64,000 nucleotides of DNA, taken from the NCBI GenBank assembly GCA_039621445.1, contig CP154954.1, forward strand, positions 8,062,634 through 8,126,633. The letters are read 5' to 3'. A program made the position numbers and the translations under genes. Every line of letters begins with the position of its first letter. The first letter of the stretch is position 1. Source of the stretch: Euglena gracilis (taxonomy: Eukaryota; Euglenida; Euglenophyceae; Euglenales). The notes below the pieces were generated by a model that was given only the letters and a program-made list of their open reading frames with translations, did no database searches and was not told the DNA's origin. Shown here piece after piece: positions 1 through 11,962 of this stretch.

Positions 1-212
1 TTCCTTGTAAAGGATAATCAAAAAAATTGGTTGTTACTCAAAAAAAGCATAAAGAGAAAATGATTTCAAATGCTCGCACACGTCTCAAAAAGGTATTTAA
101 TCATTGTTAAATGTTAAATTTTCAAATATCCAAACATACGTAAAAAAGAGAATGTCAGATTTTTAATGATCGTTGTATCGATCTTTCACGGGACGTTTGC
201 GGGGCCTCGGAC

Positions 213-294
213 CTGCTGCATCGGGTCCAGCAGATCCTTTGCGAGGCAGGCGGCGGGCGGCAGGAGTGCTTCGAGCAACGCCTCAGCCACACCA
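213..294 (-). CDS. HEAT-protein exon, leftmost in window
   Basis: Acceptor TTACGAGCAG; encodes GVAEALLEALLPPAACLAKD then LLDPMQQ; donor CAG|GTCCGAG (a second donor at 188-189 would add eight residues). Phase does not fit the 725-826 exon directly, so a small exon may lie between. Confidence 0.5.
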
Positions 295-2639
295 CTGCTC
301 GTAAGAGGAGGGGGGAGGGTCTTCAACTGCGAATGATTCAGGCAAACTCGGTGCCAACGATGGAGAACAATGAGGCAGAAACATGCAAAAGGAGGTTGAT
401 GGCACCCAAACAACGGAAGGAAAACGCAGGACCCTGTTGTAAGGATGTTCGGTTTCTCTTGCCCTGTGTATCCCTGTGTAGCCCCCGAACGTCCCTCTGA
501 CTTGGCATTCCAGTCATCCAGCGTCTGGGTGTGTGTGCGACTCCCGTTTATTTCTCATTTGTCAGTATGGGGACCATCTTTGGGCTGAATCCACCAGAAA
601 ATGTATCCCTGAAAAAGGATGTTTTCGGCTGTTCATCCGATTCCTTCAAAATTCATCCGGCAACGCACCGCAGAAAAAGGCAAACCCCCCAAAAAGGCCC
701 CCGGAGCAGCGGGGGGGCCACCACCCCCAGGAGGTGCTCCGGGGCCTCCGCCATCCGCTCCAGCGCCTCCGCAGAGATCAGGAACGGGTCCCGACCGAGG
801 AGGCCTTTCAGGAACCACACGTCTCCCTGAGGGGCAAGGTTAGGGGTTCCCGTCATAACCGCAAAGCAACAAAAGGAGCAGGAAACTGAGAGCCGATGTT
901 GCAAAGTTGGCGAAGCGGGTCGTTGGCCATTTCCTTGGAGGAGGAAAAAAACGTACCTCGGCATCACCATCACCATTCCATTACCGGGCTCAGTTAGATG
1001 AGGCAAAGGCTTTTGTTTTGTCTCGAAAGTGCCCCTCTCACCCAAAACCCCAAAACTGTCACCCAGCAGGTCCGACAGGACGGGGACCCCGACAGCCTGA
1101 CCGGTTTACCTGGCGTTCTCGAGCATGATAGTTTCCCAGGGGGGGGGGGGCAACCAGTCGTTTGGGGAGTGGTCCCATAACTGCAAAGTCGCTAATTCCA
1201 CCGATTTTCGTTGGGTCCTTCAGAGATCTGCACAGTGTGCAGAAATGAATATGATTCGACTCTTTAAACCCCCCCCCTTGTCTTCCAATCCGTGTCCTAC
1301 GATGCGGCCAACAACCAGGGATGGGGGGTCGCCAACCTCCTGACCTGCCAAGGACCAAGAGTGTGGTCATTCACATGGGGTGGTAATAAGACAAAGGGGG
1401 AGTAATGCACAAACGTGCAGATGCGCACAGAGATAGACACACTGCGCTGCAGGAGGAAGGAAAAAATGCACGTTTGCAGGGCGCAGACTTCAAAACCGAC
1501 CAAAAAGAGCCGAAAGAAGCATGGACGAGGTGGTGTAAACTGCCCAACTCTTCGTGTGCATTCCTAACTCACTTTATTTGGGCCAGTTGCAGGTTACTTT
1601 CAACCCCCCCATGATGATTTCGAAGTTGAAAATGCCCAAATAGAAAAACTCAAAGGAAAACATCAAATCCCTTCCCCATCTAAAAAATCCAGTGCAAAGC
1701 GCCGTAAATTTTCGGCTACACCCATCCACACCCAAACTGCAGGGAATTCGGCCCCAGAAGGTTGTTGGGACGGCTGGTTTGGTGGGCTGAAGGTGTGCTT
1801 TTGGGGGGGGGGGTTGATGGTCCGGAATCGTTCGTCAAATCTGACTCAAAACGAAACAAAAGGCCTTCTCGTGGCATTTTGGTCGGTTTTCATGTCCTCC
1901 TCCCCCCTTCCCCAGGGGGGCCCACGGCACGCCTTGGCCACCGCCTTGCAGTGGACCAGCACGAGGCACGCCAGCGCCGCCTCCGGGCGGGACGACGCCT
2001 TGCGCTCACAGTCGCCCAGCAGCTGCTTCAGGGCCGGCACCGCCGCCTCCAGCTGCGGGGGGGGGGGGGGGCGGCGGTTGCTAAAACAGCTGATGTTCAC
2101 CTCAGACCGGGGGGTCTGAGATGAACCCCCCGGTCAAGACAAGGGGGTGGACCCCAGTTAGACAAAAAGTAACCACGGCTGGCGTATATGGCCTTCTTGG
2201 GCTGTTTTCGGCCATTTTCTGGCCGCTTTTTGGCCACTTTTGACCATTTTTGGCGGGGGTGAAGTGCGCCGGCCAGCAGGGCGAGGCACGCAGTCAGCAG
2301 GGATGTGACCCGCAACCGATTCCGTGACTCGACACAGGGGGTGTGCGCTCCGATCCAGAGGAATTGGCGGCCCTGCGCTATACCGTTGGTGGCAGGTGTC
2401 CATTGGATGGCGACCGGGAGCCCCATGCAGTGGGATCTCAAGGCTGCCACCAGGATGTCAATGCAGGGGACACGGCATAGAACTTTTAAATTGAATGCCA
2501 CCAACTGACAAACCATGTGCCTGAAATATGTGTCTGGGCCCCCCAAACCCAGAATTCAATGCACACACACGCGCGCGCGCGCGCACACACACACACGCGC
2601 GCGCGCGCACCGAGCACTCAGTCACTTGCACCCACACCC

Positions 2640-2685
<46 letters not shown>

Positions 2686-5600
2686 CACACACACACGTAC
2701 ATGCAGACCCACCTTCTTTGGCTCCGCCCCCGCCGCCCGCCCGGCGAAGCGCAGCGCCAGCCGGCGCACCGCCTCGTCGTCGTAGGCCAGCACGTCCTTC
2801 ACCGCCACCCCCGCGTAGTCTGGCACCGCCCCAGCTGCCTCCACGGCCGCCAGCAGCACGTCGTACGCCACCAACCGCACCTGTGTCACACCATCCGGGG
2901 GGGGTGAAGACAACGGCTGCTGTCACTCCCCATAAGATGTGTGCTGCAGTGCCTGTCAAGCCACCACAGGCAAGCAGCAGCGGAGGCAGACAGCTCGAGT
3001 ATCTCGCACGTGCTTCACACGCATATTTCACTTTTGGGGGCCAAAAATTGCACAGGTAGTGTTCTGCATCAAAAATGTGTGCGTGAATGTTTTTTTTTGG
3101 AGGCATTGGACGCGGAGGGGGAGGGGTGTTTGCACGTGCAGGGGTGTGTTTCACTTCGCACCTCCGCCGGAGCCCCAGTCACCGTCGGCTTCAGAGCCGG
3201 CAGGACGAGGCTGGCCGCCAGGGGCTTCAGGGCTGCCTGCACGACCTCCGCGGTTGAGATCAGGTTTCTTCGAGGGATGAGGCGGGGGAGAGGGTGGGAC
3301 CGCATTGGGCCAAACCGGTGTGGGGTTTAGTCAGAGTTGTAGGAGATGACTTTTGTAGGTCAGTCTTTATTCAGCCTCCTCCTCCCCTTGGGGGGACAAC
3401 AAACGATTTGTTGCATCCTTGACCACCGTCCTCGTGCCAGCACCGACGAACGGGGGGGGGGGCTTAAAAGGGGCCAACCGAAAAACCGCCTGGCCGGGGC
3501 GGCCAGCCCGCGGCGCAGGATGGCGGCCAGCAGCCGCAGGCACGCCACCTTCTCCGGGATGTCCTTGCAGCCGTTGAACGCCGCCACCACCTCCCGGAGG
3601 GCCTCCTGCGGGACCCAGCACAGCGGTGTGGTGCAGCGATGCCAGCGTCTGGTGCCTTTCCCTCCACACAATCCGGACAAAAATGGTGGGAAACCAGAAA
3701 GACGTGGAAAAGTGGGAAGGACGACTTATGTTTCTCGACTCTTTATATATCAGTTCATGGCGTTTTTGGGGAAAATGCATCGGCTGTTTGGAAGAATTGT
3801 TTTCAGTACAAGCACAATGAATCCTGCCGTTTCCCCCACATTGTTTTTTCTGCCTCTTTCTCCGCTCGGACGAGAGTGTGAGAGACAGATATACACATAC
3901 ATGCGTATAATATATATATATATATATATATTATATATTATATATTATACATATGGGCATTTGATGATTTTCTCATAACTTTTCAGTTGTCATTTTTTTG
4001 AATTATGCCAGAAAAAACTTCCTTTTTGTCTAAATGCCAACTCCCCTTGAAAGCAGCTGCCAATTTTGTCCTTGTGTTTCTTCATCGTTTCGCTCTCTCT
4101 CCCTTGGGTACGAAGTGAAAGAGACCCTTGAGGGATACCCCAGCCCCAAGCGCTGGAAAAAATCAGAAGGCTTCAAACATGCCTTTTAAAAAATCGTGTT
4201 CTCAAAACCTCTGTTTAAAAGAGAAAATATGTTAAACTTTTCAGCAAAAAGTGCAAATTTGGTGGTCCCGGATACTCCCTCGGTCACACCAAGGGTCGTC
4301 CCAGGTCTCCCCTTGGTGAGTACACGCGACGTTGCACCAACATGACGATCATTACAGGTCATGACGAAGTTGTTTGCACGCATGCACACAACACTATGAA
4401 AAGGACCGAGATGCATGCATGGACCTTGGAGTCACTCTGCGGAAACCAATCAATCACATTTTTTGCTCGAAGAAATAAAAAAGCCAGTCCGTCACTACCC
4501 CCCCCCCCCGGGGGCACTTTGGGGTCCAGGGGAGATTGGCCACAAATGTGAAGAAAATGGCCTTTAAAAAATCGGTGCCTTCGGCGCCGGGTCACCTCGG
4601 TGTTTATTGCCGACCCCCCACCCAAGGGGAGGGGTGTGGGCCGAAACCCAGTCGGTCACTCTGAAAACCCAGTCAGCCACCCCCTCCCTGGGGGGGGGGG
4701 GGTCGGCCCGTGACCAAGTGATTGTATGCCACAGACCCATGCCCAGAAGGACCAACAACACCCGGCACACACCGCCGCCAGGTCGGGCTCAGCGGTGGCG
4801 CAGCACAGGGTGAGGCAGGCGGCGCTGGCCACGGCGCTGATGTCCGCCTCCCGCACCCCCAGGGCCAGGGGCCGGGCGAGCTCCTTCGTCGGGGGAAGGC
4901 CTTCGCGGGGTCAGCACTGGGCGGGGGATCGTCTGGCAGCGTTTCCGTCGTTGGTGGCTGCTTGCTAGAAGAAGCCACCCAAGGTTTTTTCCCGCACTTT
5001 TTGTCTGATCTAATTACATTGTATTATTTTTTACACACTTTGATTACATTATTTTTACGCATAGTTCTCATGCACTTTGCTCCTATTTTTTGGTATTATT
5101 TTTAATTACTATCTGTCGTTTATCATTTTTATTCCCGCATTTTCAGCCCCATTTTCCAATTCTTTGTTCCTGTCATTTTACCCATAAAAACTTCCTTACC
5201 AGCTGGTCAAGGTCGAAGGCCCTTCCTCCACAGGGGGTCCTTCAGCCTGGCCCAAGTGGGGCCCATTGCCCACCCGCCTCCAGCGAAGGCCAGGGCGGGA
5301 GGCTCAGCAGGGCGGGGGGCAGGGCTTGCAGCACGGCGGCCACCGCGGGGATGGTGCCGTGCGACGCCTTGCGCAGTGCCTGAGGGGGCGGCGGGGGGGG
5401 GGGGGGGCGAGGGCTTGTGCCGGGTGATGTGCCCCGTGTCAAACTTCCGTTCTCGAACGTATATGGGCGGGTGAGAAATCTGGGAAAGGAAATTGGCCGC
5501 GCCGCAGCTCGGGGTGGGCCGACCGGCAACGCTACCCCCCCCCCAAGCCCCGCCAGAGTTCGGATGGCAAACTCCCTGGGAGGCCTCTTTCAGCCGGTAC

Positions 5601-7615
5601 GGGACGAATTTGGGGCGGGGGGTGTGTGTCCGTGCGACTAACCGCCATCGGCCGGGACGCGCGGCGCGGCCCCGGGCCCCCAGACCGCGGCCCACACACC
5701 TGCGCCATGCCGGGCAGCAGCGCCGCCGCGTACTGCGCCGCCGTGACGGCCGCCCACGGCCCCGGGGCCGCCGCCACCCGCCGCCACACCGCCCAGTCCG
5801 CCGGCCCCTTCGTGTGCTGCAGCGCCGCGGCGACGCCCGCCAGCAGCGGCGCGGCGGCGGCGTCGGCGTCCGCGGGGGGGAGCCGGCGGGCGGGGGCCGG
5901 GGGCAGCAGCAGCAGGCACGCCGGCAGGAGGCGGGGGCAGGGGGCTGTGTTTACCGCAACACGCACACCAGAGGAAGCAGGAGAGCCAGGAACGTCGGTT
6001 TTGTTTAAAAATATTTATATATACATATATATTGTAAAATGTAAAAATATGTGATAACAAAAAGTAATAAAACAAAACAATATGTATCAAATTTCAACAA
6101 AAATATCGAATTTGAAATTTACGTTCAAACGAAAAATGCAAAAAAGTTCAATTTTCAGAAGCGGGACTTGTAAAGAAAACCAGCCATGTGGTAATGTTCT
6201 TCTTCAAATAGAGGGGACATCCTGGAGAAAGCAATGTAATGAAAATGGAAACAAAGGAACAGAAGCCACAATACAATCACAACTTTCACAGGGAGGATAC
6301 AATTCTGGGGTGGATGGCGATATGGAGAGGAAAATTGCTGAAAGGGCACTTTGCTTACTGCTTCTCAATCTCTAAGCAGGTTCAAAAGCAAAGAAAACGA
6401 ACAGAAATGAATACCGGTAACAAAACAAAAGCAGGCAATTCCTTCAGAAAAAAAAAACATTTCTTATGCCCATTTTTGACATAAACTTCACCCTTTGATT
6501 GACAAAGGAAAGCGACGATCCGAACATGGGTTGTTGAGGAAAGGTGACCCTCCTTTGGGCACAAGCAGGGTCCCACCTCGGACCCGCTGTGGCCTCCGGA
6601 GGTCAATAATTGTGCCATACTCAAAAACAGAGCCCTGCTCGGACCGCGTCCGCTGGGTCTGCAGCTTTCACCTGATGGGCAAATGGTGGGGGGGGGGGGG
6701 GCTCCGACAACACCAGGTCTATTCCTTCTCACAGAATCAACAGAGATTGAAACGCCTGCCTTGGATCAAGGGCGATGCAGCGGCACCCACCACCCACCCA
6801 CCCATTCGCAACCAGGGGGGGGGGCCCCCCCCACCCACCCACCCCCTGGGGGGCCCCCCCCAGGGAGGGAGCGTCCTGGGGGACCCACAAAAAAATGGCC
6901 GAAAATCGCGAAAAGTTCTAAAATGGCACTTTTTTGGCGCCTTTGGCGCCGAAAAGTATATCCTCAACCGCCTCCGGGGGCCACCCCCCCCCCGGGGGGG
7001 GCTCGGACCGACCCACCCACCCTACCCCCCCTCCCCCCCCCGGGGGTCCACGACTAAAAAAAACCCCTGTTCGCAACACATCGCATGGCGCGCGCACACC
7101 ACTGCCACGGCGTAGGGCACCAGCTGGGGACGGATGGCAAAGAGCTGCGCCGCGGGAGCCGCATCGGAGCCAGGCTGCACTGGATGAACCACCGTTCAAA
7201 AACCCTGCTTCAACGCAATACAGATAAGACGGACCGCCATCAATCTGGACAGGAGTCATTATTATTATGGCTGGGGGCGGGATCGTTGTAGGCTTCAGGT
7301 ATGGGTAATTGGGATGGCGTCCAGGGCGGGGGACGGCGCGGCGGGCGAGTCTTTGGGCAGGCGGCGGGGCGGAGGGCGGGCGATGGCGCGGAGCAGAGCG
7401 GCGACGTAGCGGAGCACCTGTGCCAGAAGGTCACTGCGGACGGGGGAGGAGGGCAAATGGGCGGGTTCCAGTGAACACAGGCGTGAGTGCAGCTTGACCT
7501 GCTCGAACAGACACGTTCATGTGTGTATGTGTGTGTGTGTGTGTGTGTGTGTTGTGTGCATGTGTGTGTGTGTGTGCGTGCGTGCATGCATGCGTGCGTG
7601 CGTGCGTGCGTGGGG

Positions 7616-7665
<50 letters not shown>

Positions 7666-7667
7666 AG

Positions 7668-7706
<39 letters not shown>

Positions 7707-7887
7707 TGTGTGTGTGTGTGTGTGTGTGGTGTGTGTGTGGGTGCGTGTGCGTTGTGTGCATGTGTGTGTGTGTGTGTGTGCGTGCGTGCATGCGTGCGTG
7801 CGCGTGCGTGCGCGGTGCGTGCGTGCGTGCGTGCGTGCGTGCGTTCCAGTGAACACAGTGCGTGAGTGTGCGTGCGTGCGTGCTTGA

Positions 7888-7929
<42 letters not shown>

Positions 7930-10836
7930 TGTGAGTTGTGTTGCAAAAAAAAGTGCGGAAAGGGAAAAAATGCAGAAGATTCCGGGGAAATTGCGGAAAT
8001 TGCGGAAAGATGTGGAAATTGCAAAAATAATTGCAGACATCAATTCCTCCATTCAGATATTCAACAACCCTTGGTGTTCAACAACCCTTGGTGTTCTGGT
8101 GAACCAGTGTGAAATACAAAAAAATAAGACAATAAAACCATTTTGCTGCAACATTGTTTTCAAAAATTTCTGAAATACAATAACGGTAGACTGGAAACAA
8201 TCCAACACCTCAGCCCTCGCCTCCGGGCCCAGGGACTCCGGAGCGAACTGGTCCCGTCCGAGAGCGAGCACTGCCGCCTTGCACAGGTGTTCTGCTGCAC
8301 CGTCGATGGCCGCGGCCTTGGTGACCACCTGGCGCATATTCGCAAATATTTGTCTGCAATATGTGTGCCTGCGTGTGAGTGTGCATGTGCACCTGTGCGT
8401 GTGTAAGTGCCTCTGTGCATTCGTGTGTGCACGTGTGCATGCATGTATTATGTGTGCTCTCGTGTGCTATGTGTGCGCAGGCGTGCTTGTGTGTGAATGC
8501 AGATGCGCACGTGTATGCGTGACTGTGTTATGGATGTGTGTGGGTGCTTCTGAGTGTGCTCACACCATTACCAGGGTGTGTGATTGTGTTGGTGCGCAAA
8601 AATGAACCAATGAGCCGTATGATGGAGGAGAGGTAGTCAATCTTTCGGGGGACAAGAAAGAATGAGCCCGACAACTTGTCATTTGGAATTGCATCTCTTT
8701 CAAAGAACTTGCTGACCAACATGTGTCAAACTGTTCAAGTTTGGTGTTGTGAATTGCACTTGGTGGCAATAAATGGTGGCAATTCGCACCAAATGATCAC
8801 ACCAAATCAATTAACCTTTGGTATCCCAAATGGTTGCATTTGGCCGCAGATGAGTTGGGCGAGAATCAAATGCAAGAACAGTTCGACGCGATTCCTTTGC
8901 ACTTCATCTCTAAACTCATCAAGGAAATTCACAGTGAGGAGCTTGCGGGAAACGCAATGAATCTTGTGCAAAGATAGAATTACGTTTCCAATCAAATACC
9001 CACCCTGCCAACATTCAGCTGCAGGCGGCTTTCACAGGATACATTCCTAAACCCTCTGTGGAGGGGTTAGAATTAGCACCCATATTGAAGCGCCACAGAT
9101 TGAATGTTTGGACTGAGGGGGGGGCTACGTCTCACAGTGGGCACCTGCTCCAGCAGATGCCGGGTGCGGCGGTCGTGGGTGTAGCCGAGCACCGAGGCCA
9201 GCACCACCCCCACCACGCCCTTGCCCTCGTCGGGGCTGAGGGCGGTGGCCTGCTGGACGAACGGTGGGGGCAGGCCTTGGGGGTCGGCTAAATGGACACG
9301 TTCAAAACCCCTCGGGCTTTTGTCCATTACAAACCCCAGGGCTTCTATTGGGGGGAAGGGTACGTTGTTAAGCCAGGGTATTTTTGGAAGTATTTTTTCA
9401 ATGAAAAACCACAAAAAGTCACCCAGAAGGCCAATTTGACCATTTTTGGGAATTTTGGGTTGCCTTTTTTGCTGGAAAAATTTCATCACCAGTGGGAAAA
9501 ATTACCACCGTTTTCCATGAAAAGTTGGACTTCTCATCATTAATCTTTCCAAATCGAAATTTCCCATCAGTTTTTCCTGGCAATTTTTTCCCCATCGTTT
9601 TTGGTTCCCGTCATTTTTGTCCAGACTGTAGATGGGCCTCCCGACCCACACTGTATTGGGGTCCCCAGAGGCCTGGGCAGGAGGGTGGCCTGGACCACGC
9701 CAGCACGGACCTCTTTGGAGGTGGAGGTGAGCTGGAACAGCACCTCCCCCCACTTCATGGCGTGGCACGGCTGGTGGGGGGGGGGGGCACGGCAGGGGAG
9801 GGCGGTCATGTGTGGTGCGCGGCGACGTTGCAACACGTTCCACAATTTTACCGCCCTGAAAAGTGTTCCGAGTGAAACCACAACAAGACCTCCCTTCCAC
9901 CCAGGAAAGTATCACCTGACAAGCAAGCCAGCCTAGGTGGTAACTTCAAACTCCCAACAACATGACAAGTCGGCTGGTCCGGACCCCTGGCCAGGCGGGA
10001 ACCTCACGAGAGGGGAGGGGCAACTTCTGGGGAGAAACAGGAAGCCGTTCCTAGCACATAGCAGTCTGACAGACAGTTCACACTGGACGATTCACTAGAC
10101 CTTCACCAATTATGGGACTGACCAGTGATGGGACTGCCTGCGTGCGCCACCTGTGGAACCTCAGGGAATCTGGGATCTGGAGAAAAATGTGGGAGAAAGG
10201 TCAAGGAGCTGGAGGAACATGAGTCCCATTTTTCAGGAATCCAACATTCATGCTGAATTCTGAAAGCTTTAAAAGTAAAAAAAATATATACTTTATTTTC
10301 ACCGGCCAGACAATTTTCATTCGATGCCTGGATGGCCCGCCTTTGGAAAATAGAACCTTAAAAAATCTTCAAATGCCTCAAAATACTTTTTAAAAAATAC
10401 CTTTTAAAATGCCTTGATTTTATTGAAAATTTTCGGCTTAAAAAAGACTGCCTGCCACCGGAAAAATAGCCAAAATTGACAGCCTCCAAGGCGACAAATT
10501 CCCAAGGTAGGCAACACCACCACAGGGGTTCACAGGACAGGGGAACACTCAATTACAAAATTAGGAATCCCGTGGAGGGGGGGGAGCAACTACAAATCAG
10601 CCATTCTGGCAAAATTGCCAGCTATGTTTGTGTATGGGTCTTTGGGATGGGGTTCTAGGGATTTGATTGGTTCAATGCCAAAAGGGATGCCAGGGGGTGT
10701 TTTCACGAAGCTATCCTTCACCTCTGCAGCCTCTGGCCTTTGAAAACGTTCACTCGGGAATAGTTTTATCAAATCGTCATAAATAGTTTTGTAACAATTA
10801 TATGTGAGTGTCTGTGAGGCTTCATTTTCAAAAGCC
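213..10836 (-). CDS. Large HEAT/ARM-like repeat protein, possibly GCN1 (partial, at least 15 exons)
   Basis: Fifteen GC-rich exons on the minus strand encode amphipathic helix pairs typical of HEAT/ARM repeats, rich in Ala and Leu, with no enzyme motif. Frames agree across most junctions (for example 10722>9711>9145>8209>7417 all phase 0, and 5274>4773>3487>3183>2713>1926 with matching split codons), so this is one gene. Family: the run ending ALKPT joined to VRLVAYDVLLAAV with DEAVRRLALRFAG (2713-3267), the PEKVACLRLLAAI helix (3487-3605) and GVAAALQH followed by a W-rich segment (5700-5944) resemble, in the same order, the N-terminal third of GCN1, the ribosome-bound activator of the eIF2-alpha kinase GCN2. 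That is inferred from remembered family features; another giant HEAT protein remains possible. The start codon lies between 10837 and 11835 and was not found; the C-terminal part continues left of the window. Exon 7295-7417 and the exons left of 1926 have unresolved edges. Confidence 0.6.
725..826 (-). CDS. HEAT-protein exon (34 residues)
   Basis: Acceptor GCCCCTCAG, then GDVWFLKGLLGRDPFLISAE and ALERMAEAPEHLL. The donor is one of two overlapping GTGGTG sites (exon left edge 722 or 725). At least one exon between this and 1926 remains unplaced (see 1069-1138). Confidence 0.6.
1069..1138 (-). other. Possible small HEAT-protein exon(s), unresolved
   Basis: Two exon-like pieces lie together on the minus strand: one ends MLENAR before a good donor CAG|GTAAAC, the other reads AVGVPVLSDLLG after CGGTCAG. 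They cannot both be used, and neither phase fits both neighbours. Confidence 0.25.
1926..2052 (-). CDS. HEAT-protein exon
   Basis: A run of G on the plus strand forms the pyrimidine tract before acceptor CCGCAG; donor TGCC|GTGGGC. Encodes LEAAVPALKQLLGDCERKAS and EAALACLVLVHCKAVA. Confidence 0.75.
2555..2698. repeat. Microsatellites (CA)n/(GC)n and (CAA)n
   Basis: Alternating CACACA and CGCGCG blocks are followed by about fourteen CAA units (2640-2684) and a short CA run. It lies in the intron just left of exon 2713-2880. Confidence 0.95.
2713..2880 (-). CDS. HEAT-protein exon (56 residues), clearest repeat
   Basis: Acceptor GTGACACAG, donor AAG|GTGGGTC, phase 0 at both ends. Encodes VRLVAYDVLLAAVEAAG and AVKDVLAYDDEAVRRLALRF, a complete two-helix repeat with the VR start typical of HEAT units. 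Confidence 0.8.
3183..3267 (-). CDS. HEAT-protein exon (28 residues)
   Basis: Acceptor CCCTCGAAG chosen because it supplies the single base completing the preceding codon; donor ACG|GTGACTG. Encodes STAEVVQAALKPLAASLVLP. Ends in phase 0 directly before the VRLVAYD exon. Confidence 0.65.
3487..3605 (-). CDS. HEAT-protein exon
   Basis: Strong acceptor GGGTCCCGCAG; donor GCG|GTTTTTC is weak but leaves the two bases the next exon needs. Encodes EALREVVAAFNGCKDIPEKV and ACLRLLAAILRRGLA. Confidence 0.7.
3895..3955. repeat. (AT)n microsatellite
   Basis: Pure AT dinucleotide run of about 30 bases flanked by TATAT-rich sequence, within an intron. The surrounding 3606-4770 intron shows no coding signal. 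Confidence 0.9.
4773..4900 (-). CDS. HEAT-protein exon
   Basis: The acceptor at 4901-4902 (CGCGAAG) gives the two bases needed to complete the previous split codon; the alternative at 4884-4885 would not. Donor GCG|GTGTGTG. Encodes ELARPLALGVREADISAVAS and a Cys-rich helix AACLTLCCAT. Confidence 0.7.
5274..5379 (-). CDS. HEAT-protein exon
   Basis: Acceptor CCCCTCAG, donor GCGG|GTGGGC. Encodes ALRKASHGTIPAVAAVLQAL, a typical repeat helix pair. Ends with one base of a codon completed by the next exon. Confidence 0.75.
5700..5944 (-). CDS. HEAT-protein exon (81 residues, the longest)
   Basis: Acceptor AACACAG, donor CAG|GTGTGTG. Encodes a Leu/Pro/Ala-rich helix, then GVAAALQHTKGPADWAVW and a second helix pair ending ALLPGMAQ. 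GVAAAL followed by a Trp-containing segment and two helices resembles a stretch of the GCN1 N-terminal region. Confidence 0.75.
5945..7099. other. Intron with A/T-rich and G-run repeat sequence
   Basis: An AT microsatellite (6005-6035) is followed by unremarkable A-rich sequence, then a repeat (about 6790-7050) with alternating G and C homopolymers and the palindrome TTTGGCGCCTTTGGCGCC. A similar motif occurs at 29265-29310. Confidence 0.7.
7100..7174 (-). CDS. HEAT-protein exon (25 residues)
   Basis: Acceptor AGTGCAG, donor GTG|GTGTGC. Encodes AQLFAIRPQLVPYAVAV. A later donor would extend it by about ten residues and would fit the split codon of the next exon better; both are possible. Confidence 0.6.
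7295..7417 (-). CDS. HEAT-protein exon with unresolved 3' edge
   Basis: Acceptor CTGGCACAG is clear and VLRYVAALLRAIARPPP follows in the expected phase. The open frame runs into a TGA at 7295-7297 without a convincing GT donor. Either a weak or GC donor lies inside (the next exon needs phase 0), or a gene ends here and the exons at left belong to a second gene. I favour one gene because the exon style and phase continue. Confidence 0.5.
   Translation of the reverse strand: MLRYVAALLRAIARPPPRRLPKDSPAAPSPALDAIPITHT
7515..7925. repeat. (GT)n / (CGTG)n microsatellite, about 400 bp
   Basis: Alternating GT dinucleotide and CGTG tetranucleotide tracts. A degenerate GT-rich stretch continues at 8375-8580. 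Long His/Thr- or Cys/Val-rich open frames here are repeat artefacts. Confidence 0.97.
8209..8328 (-). CDS. HEAT-protein exon (40 residues)
   Basis: Acceptor GCGCCAG, donor GAG|GTGTTGG. Encodes AAEHLCKAAVLALGRDQF, a helix with the A..L..A spacing of HEAT repeats. Phase 0 on both sides. Confidence 0.75.
9145..9249 (-). CDS. HEAT-protein exon (35 residues)
   Basis: Acceptor GTCCAGCAG, donor CAG|GTGCCC. Encodes GKGVVGVVLASVLGYTHD, one amphipathic helix followed by a basic turn. Phase 0 on both sides. Confidence 0.75.
9711..9770 (-). CDS. HEAT-protein exon (20 residues)
   Basis: A C-rich tract ending CCACCAG precedes PCHAMKWGEVLFQLTSTSKE; donor GAG|GTCCGTG. Phase 0 at both ends, matching both neighbours. 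Confidence 0.6.
10722..10836 (-). CDS. HEAT-protein exon, most 5' one recognised
   Basis: Acceptor CTCCCTCAG, donor GAG|GTGAAG. Encodes 38 residues including TYNCYKTIYDDLIKLFPSER. Begins with one base completing a split codon and ends in phase 0. Composition is more A/T-rich than the following exons. Confidence 0.6.
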
Positions 10837-11835
<999 letters not shown>

Positions 11836-11962
11836 TCAGCGCTTCTTCCGCTTCTTCTTCTCCTTGGACTTCTTGGCCTTCTGCTCCTTGCGGCGCTTCT
11901 TCTTCGCCCGCCGCTTGCGGTCGCCACTGCTGGAGGAGCTGCTGGACTCGGTCCATTCGCCA
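11836..11962 (-). CDS. Zinc-knuckle gene exon 10 (C terminus)
   Basis: Acceptor GCCCTGCAG; reads GEWTESSSSSSSGDRKRRAK, then a Lys/Arg-rich tail and TGA at 11836-11838. The tail resembles a nuclear localisation or RNA-binding tail. Confidence 0.9.

Noticed and set aside
7240-8052. 270-codon His/Thr/Arg-rich frame
   Set aside because: Microsatellite artefact of the GT/CGTG tract.
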